Shown here piece after piece: positions 7,996 to 13,362 of a stretch of 13,362 nt of DNA (positions are counted from its first letter, which is position 1; each line of letters begins with the position of its first letter). The stretch lies in NCBI GenBank assembly GCA_029934875.1, contig JAOZLK010000021.1:4042-17403 (forward strand), read 5' to 3'. A program made the position numbers and the translations under genes. The DNA is from Bacteroidales bacterium (GTDB lineage Bacteria > Bacteroidota > Bacteroidia > Bacteroidales > GCA-2748055). The notes beneath the pieces were generated by a model, which did not search any database, was not told the DNA's origin, and saw only the letters and a list, made by a program, of their open reading frames with translations.

Positions 7996-8025
7996 TAGAG
8001 CGCTTCCAGCTTAGAGACGATGGTG
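7992..8025. repeat. 34-bp direct repeat, right copy (native trxA 3' end)
   Basis: This is the partner of 2303-2336 (33/34 identical). It comprises the stop codon and last eleven codons of the intact trxA plus the base completing the sensor stop. Because the trxA frame continues without a break into 8026-8309, this copy is the one joined to the functional gene. If the two repeats are attachment sites, integration regenerated a complete trxA here and left the bare core at 2303. Confidence 0.85.
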
Positions 8026-8309
8026 CTTTTAGGTACTGCACCTACCTGTTTGTCAGCAATTTCTCCATTCTTAAAGAAGAGGATGGTAGGGATATTCCTG
8101 ATACCGTATTTGGCGGTAATTCCAGGGTTACTGTCTACATCTACCTTGGCCACTACAGCTTTCCCCTCATGTTCAACTCCAACCTCTTCAACGATGGGTC
8201 CAACCATGCGGCAGGGGCCGCACCATTCTGCCCAAAAATCAACGATCACAGGTTTATCTGCCTTCAATACTAGCTCTTCAAAATTGCTATCTGTTGCTTC
8301 TAATGCCAT
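7992..8309 (-). CDS. trxA: Thioredoxin
   Basis: 105 residues, the usual length of bacterial thioredoxin 1. The active site WCGPC (Cys30 and Cys33) lies in FWAEWCGPCRM and cis-Pro74 in NIPTILFF; no signal peptide, so it is cytoplasmic. It is the general dithiol reductant for ribonucleotide reductase, peroxiredoxins and similar enzymes, recharged by thioredoxin reductase. It lies 43 bp downstream of dnaE on the same strand, so it may be partly co-transcribed, but it also has a promoter-like box of its own (8333-8340). Its 3' end overlaps the sensor gene by 4 bp tail-to-tail. The last codons are duplicated at 2303-2336. The start is the first Met, immediately before the beta-1 region. Confidence 0.97.
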   Translation of the reverse strand: MALEATDSNFEELVLKADKPVIVDFWAEWCGPCRMVGPIVEEVGVEHEGKAVVAKVDVDSNPGITAKYGIRNIPTILFFKNGEIADKQVGAVPKSTIVSKLEALY

Positions 8310-8332
8310 TTTATTAAAAATTAAATTCGGAT

Positions 8333-8362
8333 CAAAAGTATAAAAAAAACCATTACGCTAAG
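8333..8362 (-). promoter_or_regulatory. Possible Bacteroidota-type promoter for trxA
   Basis: On the minus strand, TACTTTTG (complement of 8333-8340) fits the Bacteroidota -7 consensus TAnnTTTG exactly. The -33 element is imperfect: 19 bp upstream there is TTA instead of TTG, within the last codons of dnaE. Transcription would start near 8326, leaving a leader of about 16 nt before the trxA ATG at 8309. This would let trxA be expressed independently of dnaE. Confidence 0.45.
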
Positions 8363-11300
8363 CGGAAATCGAAATCTCTGCCCTCTTTGAGATAGTTCAT
8401 AAATTCGTCGGTGAGAAGAACCTGTTTATTTCTTGAAAAGAGTTTAAGTTTCATTTGGCTTTCTGGATCGTGGAGCTGGAACTTCAGCACTTTTCCGCTG
8501 TCCTGAACCGTAAAACGTTCCAGTTCATCCATTAATTCGGGTCGGATTCTGTTAACATCCATGATCAGATCCACCGACTTCACCAGTTTTTCTCTTATAT
8601 CGGACAGCATGTAGATCATTTTTATTCTCAGAGAATAGATCTTTTTCTGGGGCTCCTCCCTGGGGCTCCACTCGTTTACAGTTGCACGGATCATAAGGGC
8701 CACATCCGGACTAAAATACTGTTTGAAGTTAACATAGTCATCATTCTTCAATCTGATGTTGTAGCTGTCGGTATAATCTTCCATTTGGGCCAGCAGGTAG
8801 GGTTTATTCTTCCACTGATCGACCCCATCCCTTACAGTTTTTATCATTCCGCAAAAAACCAGGTCACGTCCGCTGTAGGAGCTCAGATCATGCAACTGGT
8901 GTAGGGTATTTGGGCAGAAAGAATCAATTTCAACCTTGTAGCGGTCCAGGGGATGCGAGGTCAGGTAGATGCCTATGAGCTCTTTTTCTCGCTTACATTT
9001 TGTGGAATCATCCCACTCATTTAAAACGGGTGGTTCAGGTTTGCTGATGGAAATGGCCCCGGAATCTCCAAACAGATTCTGTTGAGGTGTGTCGCGCTCA
9101 AACTGAATCTTATTCCCATATTTAATTAATTGTTCGATGAAGGTGGCCTCTTCTGCCTCAACAGTATCAATGTACTGACTTCGGGTAAGATCAGGGAAAC
9201 AATCCAGGGCCCCTGAGATGACAAGACCTTCCAGGTTTTTACGATTCACCTGTTGCAGCTTGTTTCTCTCAACAAAGTCATAGATGTCTTTAAACGGGCC
9301 GTTTCTCTTTCTTTCTTCAATTAGACTTCTAACCGCGTTCTCTCCAACCCCCTTAATGGCACCGAGCCCAAAGCGGATGTCCCCTTTGTCATTCACAGTA
9401 AAACGAACGTTGCTTTCATTCACATCGGGCCCCAGAACCTGTATGCCCATTCGCCTGCATTCATCCATGAAGATTCCGATCTTCTTAATGTCTGAGATGT
9501 TGCGACTCAGGACTGCAGCCATAAATTCACCCGGGTAATTGGCTTTCAGGTAGGCAGTTTGATAGGAGACATAGGCATAGCAGGTGGAATGGGATTTATT
9601 AAATGCGTATTGGGCAAAAGCCTCCCAGTCGGTCCAGATCTTTTCGATCTTGCTCTTGGAAATCCCGTTTTTCGAACAACCCTCGGTGAACTTTACCTTA
9701 AGTTCGTCCATCATCTTCTTAATCTTCTTTCCCATTGCTTTACGAAGCGAATCGGCTTCACCTCGGGTAAAGCCGGCCAGCTTCCTGGAAAGTAACATTA
9801 CCTGCTCCTGGTAAACAGTAATTCCATAGGTGTCCTTGAGGGTCTCCTCCATCTCCGGGAGGTCATATTCAATCTTCTCATGGCCATGTTTCCGCTTGAT
9901 AAAGCTTGGAATATATTCCATGGGTCCGGGTCGGTAGAGCGCATTCATGGCAATGAGATCCTCAAAGCGGTTGGGCTTCAGGTCCTTCAGGTATTTTTTC
10001 ATACCCGGGGATTCGAACTGGAAAAGCCCGGTAGTCTCTCCCCGTGAATAAAGGTCAAAGGTGGGAACATCATCCATGGCGAGATGATCGATATCCACGG
10101 TAATGCCCCTGGAATCCTCGATATTGGCAATGGCGTCCTTAATGATGGACAGGGTTTTTAGTCCCAGGAAATCCATCTTGAGCATGCCCACATCCTCTAC
10201 GAAATGTCCATCAAACTGGGTAACTAAAAGATTCGAATCCTTAAATTTGCAGACAGGCAGGTGTTGGGTCAGGTCGTTTCGCCCGATGATTACGCCACAG
10301 GCATGCAGGCCAGTTTGCCTGACCGATCCTTCGAGTCGCTCTGCAATGCGAAGGGTGTTGGAAATAAGGGGGTTATTTGAGCTTCGCTCGGCATTTAATT
10401 CAGGCACCTCCTCATAAGCCTTACTCAGTGTGGTTCCCGGACGCTCAGGTACAAGTTTTGAAAGACGATCAGCTTCGGGGAGAGGTAATTTCTGGATGCG
10501 CGCAACGTCTCTTATGGCCATTTTTGCAGCCATGGTCCCAAAAGTAATGATATGGGCCACCCGCTCATGTCCATATTTATTCACCACCCATCGAAGCACT
10601 TCTTCCCGGCCATCTTCGTCAAAGTCGATGTCGATATCAGGCATTGAGATTCGGTCCGGATTCAGAAACCTTTCGAAGAGCAGGTCATACTTGATGGGGT
10701 CGATGTCAGTGATCTTCAAGCAGTAGGCTACAGCCGATCCCGCTGCCGATCCCCGCCCCGGTCCGACCGACACACCCATTTCCCTGGCAGCTGCAATAAA
10801 ATCCTGTACAATCAGAAAGTAACCCGGGAATCCCATTCTCTGAATGGTTCCCAATTCAAAGTCGATACGTTCCCTGATATCATCACTTATTGTTTCATAC
10901 CTGAGTTTTGCTCCTTCATAGCTAAGGTGCTTCAGGTATTCATCCTCATTGTCAAAGCCTTCAGGGAGTGGGTAAAAGGGCATTACGGGATCAGAATTCA
11001 GTTCGTATTCCTCTACCTTATCTGCTACCTCAATTGTGTTCATCAGGATGTCGGGGTGGTCAGAAAAGACATCTCCCATTTCAGCCTGAGTCTTGAACCA
11101 TTCCTGCCGGGTATAGCGCATTCGCTTGGGATCATCCAGATCTCTTCCGGTATTGAGACAGATCAGGTGATCATGTGCTTCCGCATCATCCATATCCACA
11201 AAGTGCACATCATTGGATGCCACACATTTCACGCCATGCTTTTTCCCCAGCTCAAGCAGGGTCCGGTTCACATAAACCTGGTCGTCAAATACAAGTTTAT

Positions 11301-12627
11301 TTAAATCAGGATCGCTGGACTGGTGACGCTGCATCTCCAGGTAGAAATCTTCTCCGAAAATCCGCTTATATTCAAAAAGCACTTTCTCGGCCTCTTCAAC
11401 GCTCCTGTGCATGATGGCCTGGGGAATTTCCCCTCCCAGGCATGCAGAGAGACAGATCACCCCTTCACTGTACTTCTCCAGGAGTTCCCGATCGATTCTG
11501 GGTTTGTAATAAAAACCTTCGGTCCACCCGAGCGAGATCATGATTGTGAGGTTCTTGTAACCCACTTGGTTTTTGGCCAGCAATACGATATGATCCATAC
11601 CATCCAGGTTCTTGTCCTCTTTGGTATGCCTTGAACGACGGGCAATATATGCTTCACAACCAATGATGGGTTTGATGCCTCGCTTGGTGGCCTCATTGTG
11701 GAATAACTTGACACCGAACATATTTCCGTGATCGGTGATGGCCGCCGCCCTCATTCCGTCGTCGATTGCTTTCTTAAGCAGGTTGGGGATACTGGCGGCA
11801 CCGTCGAGAATTGAATATTGGGTATGGACATGCAGATGGCAGAATTCCAGCTCCTCATCTGTGCTTTGAGTTAAGTCGGGTTCGCTCTCTAAGCTTGCTT
11901 CTGCTTCAGGTTCTAAACCGGGTTCAGGGAGTGCACCTGGTGAGGGGCTATCCCAATTAGATGAATGTGAAAGGCCAAAGGATTTTACCTTCCCCTGATT
12001 TTTGGAGATAAAGATTTGATAATGTTCGGGGCTGACCTGCATCGATTCGGGGGGAATCACCTTCAACCTGAGCAGTTCCAGGAAGCAGCGAGTGGTGGCC
12101 TCCACATCAGCAGCTGCATTGTGCGCTTCAGAAAATTGTTCTTCGAACAGGAACTCATAGAGCTCCATCAGTTTTGGAGGTTTGAATTTTCCTCCCCTTC
12201 CCCCGGTTAATTTGAGGTAGTCGGTGCTGGAACGCATGGTGCAGACCTGCTGCAAATCCAGAAAATTGGTCTCAATCCCACTCCTGATGAATTCTGCTCC
12301 CAGGGCATTCATGTCAAAGCGGATGTTATGCCCTATCAGGATGCTGGATTGTTCGAGCGATTTGTTGAAAATGGATAATGCCTCAGCAAGGGGGATACCT
12401 TCACTTTTTGCCTTTTCTGTGGAGATTCCATGTACCTTTTCAGCCGAATAGGGAATTTCAAAACCATCAGGGCGTATCAACACATTATGATTCCCGGTCA
12501 GTTCCCCGGTTTCGTCATGCAATTGCCAGGCAATCTGCACTACTCTTGGCCAGTTATCTACTTCATTAACAGGCGCGTTGTCCCGTTTGGGGAGGCCTGT
12601 TGTCTCGGTGTCGAATATTAAAAACAT
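8353..12627 (-). CDS. dnaE: DNA polymerase III alpha subunit with fused N-terminal DEDDh exonuclease
   Basis: Replicative polymerase, 1424 residues from the ATG at 12627. That ATG is preferred because MFLIFDTETTG starts directly at the exonuclease motif I; the frame also has a GTG at 12657 that would add ten non-conserved residues. Residues below use the ATG start. Exonuclease about 1-190: Asp6/Glu8 (DTETTG), Asp105 (GHNIRFD), His169 and Asp174 (HNAAAD), a complete DEDDh set. An acidic, Pro/Glu-rich linker covers about 195-258. PHP domain about 262-480 with His266, His268, Asp275, His300, Glu325, His346, Cys396, Asp473 and His475, i.e. all ligands known from active PHP domains. Polymerase core: GPGRGSAAGS, Asp664/Asp666 in PDIDIDFD and Asp819 in KMDFLGL. 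An OB-fold segment lies near the C-terminus. The exonuclease precedes PHP rather than interrupting it, so this is DnaE, not PolC. trxA follows on the same strand. Confidence 0.96.
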   Translation of the reverse strand: MFLIFDTETTGLPKRDNAPVNEVDNWPRVVQIAWQLHDETGELTGNHNVLIRPDGFEIPYSAEKVHGISTEKAKSEGIPLAEALSIFNKSLEQSSILIGHNIRFDMNALGAEFIRSGIETNFLDLQQVCTMRSSTDYLKLTGGRGGKFKPPKLMELYEFLFEEQFSEAHNAAADVEATTRCFLELLRLKVIPPESMQVSPEHYQIFISKNQGKVKSFGLSHSSNWDSPSPGALPEPGLEPEAEASLESEPDLTQSTDEELEFCHLHVHTQYSILDGAASIPNLLKKAIDDGMRAAAITDHGNMFGVKLFHNEATKRGIKPIIGCEAYIARRSRHTKEDKNLDGMDHIVLLAKNQVGYKNLTIMISLGWTEGFYYKPRIDRELLEKYSEGVICLSACLGGEIPQAIMHRSVEEAEKVLFEYKRIFGEDFYLEMQRHQSSDPDLNKLVFDDQVYVNRTLLELGKKHGVKCVASNDVHFVDMDDAEAHDHLICLNTGRDLDDPKRMRYTRQEWFKTQAEMGDVFSDHPDILMNTIEVADKVEEYELNSDPVMPFYPLPEGFDNEDEYLKHLSYEGAKLRYETISDDIRERIDFELGTIQRMGFPGYFLIVQDFIAAAREMGVSVGPGRGSAAGSAVAYCLKITDIDPIKYDLLFERFLNPDRISMPDIDIDFDEDGREEVLRWVVNKYGHERVAHIITFGTMAAKMAIRDVARIQKLPLPEADRLSKLVPERPGTTLSKAYEEVPELNAERSSNNPLISNTLRIAERLEGSVRQTGLHACGVIIGRNDLTQHLPVCKFKDSNLLVTQFDGHFVEDVGMLKMDFLGLKTLSIIKDAIANIEDSRGITVDIDHLAMDDVPTFDLYSRGETTGLFQFESPGMKKYLKDLKPNRFEDLIAMNALYRPGPMEYIPSFIKRKHGHEKIEYDLPEMEETLKDTYGITVYQEQVMLLSRKLAGFTRGEADSLRKAMGKKIKKMMDELKVKFTEGCSKNGISKSKIEKIWTDWEAFAQYAFNKSHSTCYAYVSYQTAYLKANYPGEFMAAVLSRNISDIKKIGIFMDECRRMGIQVLGPDVNESNVRFTVNDKGDIRFGLGAIKGVGENAVRSLIEERKRNGPFKDIYDFVERNKLQQVNRKNLEGLVISGALDCFPDLTRSQYIDTVEAEEATFIEQLIKYGNKIQFERDTPQQNLFGDSGAISISKPEPPVLNEWDDSTKCKREKELIGIYLTSHPLDRYKVEIDSFCPNTLHQLHDLSSYSGRDLVFCGMIKTVRDGVDQWKNKPYLLAQMEDYTDSYNIRLKNDDYVNFKQYFSPDVALMIRATVNEWSPREEPQKKIYSLRIKMIYMLSDIREKLVKSVDLIMDVNRIRPELMDELERFTVQDSGKVLKFQLHDPESQMKLKLFSRNKQVLLTDEFMNYLKEGRDFDFRLA

Positions 12628-12709
12628 CAAGGGTAAAGTTAGGGGAATTAGGTCCACGAAAAACCCATGTTAATAAATTATTGGCAGGATTATTGCTTAC
12701 TCATAGGCG

Positions 12710-13081
12710 ATGAGAAATTTGAACATATACTTGTTGGGGCTGGTCTTGGGAGTAATTCTTTTCCCGATACAGTCAGAAGCTCAATCGCTACCTGAAAATA
12801 AAGGTGCGCAGATGACAAAAAAGAGCATTGCTCTGAATCTCTATCCAAACCCATGTAATGGTGAATTCAGGATTGATATAGATCTGGAAAATAAGGTCGA
12901 ACTTCGTGTCAAACTTTTCGATATGACCGGAAAGCTGGTGGAGGATCTCTCGGGCGAAGTGAGTTTTGAATCGGGAAAGGTCTCAGGTGATATCAAATTG
13001 AAGGATATTAAGTCCGGGATTTACTTCCTGAGGGTTGAGAGCGGTAAGCGATCAGGGGCCAAGAAAATCGTGATCCGTTGA
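12710..13081 (+). CDS. Minimal secreted protein made almost only of a T9SS type A sorting domain
   Basis: 123 residues. A signal peptide (about 1-24, hydrophobic IYLLGLVLGVILFPI, cleavage near SEA/Q) is followed by some 17 polar residues, and then a Por secretion/T9SS C-terminal sorting domain from about residue 41: LYPNPCNGEF, KLFDMTGKLV, SGIYFLRVESG and the terminal KKIVIR are hallmarks of this family. In normal cargo this domain of about 80 residues follows a large effector domain; here there is none, so the mature product is essentially a bare sorting signal. It would be exported to the periplasm by Sec and handed to the T9SS for cleavage and surface attachment or release. It is divergent from dnaE (82 bp between starts). 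It could be a small adhesin-like filler, a truncated relic of a larger cargo, or a decoy. The start codon is the first ATG before the signal peptide. Confidence 0.8.
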   Translation: MRNLNIYLLGLVLGVILFPIQSEAQSLPENKGAQMTKKSIALNLYPNPCNGEFRIDIDLENKVELRVKLFDMTGKLVEDLSGEVSFESGKVSGDIKLKDIKSGIYFLRVESGKRSGAKKIVIR

Positions 13082-13187
13082 GCCCGGATTTAGCGTTTGG
13101 ACACTGATCCTTGATCACTATCTACATACTTGGCGCTTAAAGGGGCTTAAATTATCAGCGATTCCGCTTGTAAATTATTCTAAATCT

Positions 13188-13217
13188 TTGCAGGTTATCC
13201 GATTAATGCTACCTTTG
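13188..13217 (+). promoter_or_regulatory. Bacteroidota-type promoter of rpsP
   Basis: A TTG (13188-13190) is followed after exactly 19 bp by TACCTTTG (13210-13217), a full match to the Bacteroidota primary-sigma pattern TTG-N19/20-TAnnTTTG. Transcription would start near 13224, giving an AT-rich leader of about 39 nt before the rpsP ATG. Confidence 0.7.
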
Positions 13218-13262
13218 CGACGCTTAAAATGTAGGTATTTAATCATTTAAATTTAAAAGAGT

Positions 13263-13362
13263 ATGCCAGCAAAAATCAGATTGCAAAGACAGGGTCGTAA
13301 ATTTCATGCGATCTACTCTATTGTAGTTGCTGATAGCAGGGCGCCACGTGATGGTAAATTTA
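13263..13362 (+). CDS. rpsP: 30S ribosomal protein S16, 3' end outside the window
   Basis: The first 33 codons are visible: [13 protein letters not shown], then [14 protein letters not shown], which are the conserved N-terminal strands of S16, a small-subunit assembly protein. The ATG at 13263 is the family start, and AAAAGAG immediately upstream may act as a weak ribosome site. A strong Bacteroidota-type promoter lies 46 bp upstream. The gene continues past the window end. Confidence 0.95.
   Translation, partial: MPAKIRLQRQGRKFHAIYSIVVADSRAPRDGKF

Larger units (their letters stand above)
2303..8025. mobile_element. Putative 5.7-kb islet bracketed by trxA-tail direct repeats
   Basis: The copies at 2303-2336 and 7992-8025 bracket exactly one transcription unit: the copy B caspase gene plus the propeller-PP2C sensor. 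Crossing the two repeats would delete about 5.69 kb and leave copy A, 7 bp, then intact trxA, so the site could have been copy A/trxA convergent before insertion. Sampled composition changes inside: 21/60 G+C at 3481-3540 and 21/60 at 5041-5100, against 31/60 in copy A at 961-1020; dnaE also looks richer. No integrase, transposase or terminal inverted repeat is present, so it would have to be a passenger or degenerate element moved in trans. The alternative is tandem duplication of a caspase gene with a trxA tail, followed by rearrangement. Confidence 0.4.

Noticed and set aside
2303..8025. Insertion sequence or transposon
   Set aside because: No transposase, no terminal inverted repeats and no short target duplication; the 34-bp gene-end repeat fits site-specific integration or duplication better.
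8020..8343. Plus-strand open frame of 107 codons opposite trxA
   Set aside because: It mirrors the strongly conserved thioredoxin gene and has no recognisable domain; the same applies to the other antisense frames over dnaE and the caspase genes.
8353..12627. PolC-type polymerase
   Set aside because: The exonuclease lies before the PHP domain rather than inserted in it, and the core motifs order as in DnaE.
13105..13117. Terminator hairpin after the sorting-domain gene (TGATC-CTT-GATCA)
   Set aside because: The stem is only 5 bp, AT-rich, and has no T-tract.

Overview
The window looks like chromosomal DNA from a member of the Bacteroidota. Evidence: a short protein that is little more than a signal peptide plus a type IX secretion (T9SS) C-terminal sorting domain; a Bacteroidota-type promoter (TTG, 19 nt, TACCTTTG) upstream of rpsP; start codons without clear Shine-Dalgarno sequences; a two-propeller reg_prop/Y_Y_Y sensor; and dnaE followed directly by trxA. 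A free-living Bacteroidales/Marinilabiliales-like organism would fit, but the genus cannot be read from this sequence.

Layout, left to right. (1) 1-2295 (+): 3' part of a secreted TPR/Ig-like/caspase-fold (peptidase C14) protein, 'copy A'; its start lies outside the window. (2) 2303-2377: a copy of the last codons of trxA, stranded between genes. (3) 2483-4831 (+): a complete full-length paralogue, 'copy B', with signal peptide, about nine TPRs, two Ig-like domains and a C14 domain. (4) 4831-7995 (+): a membrane sensor with 14 propeller blades, a Y_Y_Y domain, one membrane helix, a coiled coil and a cytoplasmic SpoIIE-type PP2C phosphatase. Its ATG overlaps the copy B stop by one base. (5) 7992-8309 (-): trxA, convergent with and overlapping the sensor gene. 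(6) 8353-12627 (-): dnaE, a DNA polymerase III alpha subunit carrying its own N-terminal DEDDh proofreading exonuclease plus a PHP domain with all metal ligands. (7) 12710-13081 (+): the mini T9SS-sorting-domain protein. (8) 13263-end (+): start of rpsP, with its promoter.

Housekeeping genes (dnaE, trxA, rpsP) frame an accessory signalling/protease region. The main observation is that copy B plus the sensor is bounded by a 34-bp direct repeat (33/34 identical) that is the 3' end of trxA: one copy is inside the intact gene (7992-8025), the other lies 7 bp after copy A (2303-2336). Recombining the two repeats would remove about 5.69 kb and leave copy A directly convergent with trxA. In sampled stretches the bracketed DNA is more AT-rich than copy A or dnaE. 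This looks like an islet integrated at the 3' end of trxA, although no recombinase is present in it. The cargo, a secreted caspase-like protein translationally coupled to a transmembrane PP2C phosphatase, is the best candidate here for an undescribed functional unit. A reasonable inference is that the TPR/Ig/caspase protein and the propeller domain meet outside the inner membrane, and that the phosphatase changes a cytoplasmic phospho-target in response.
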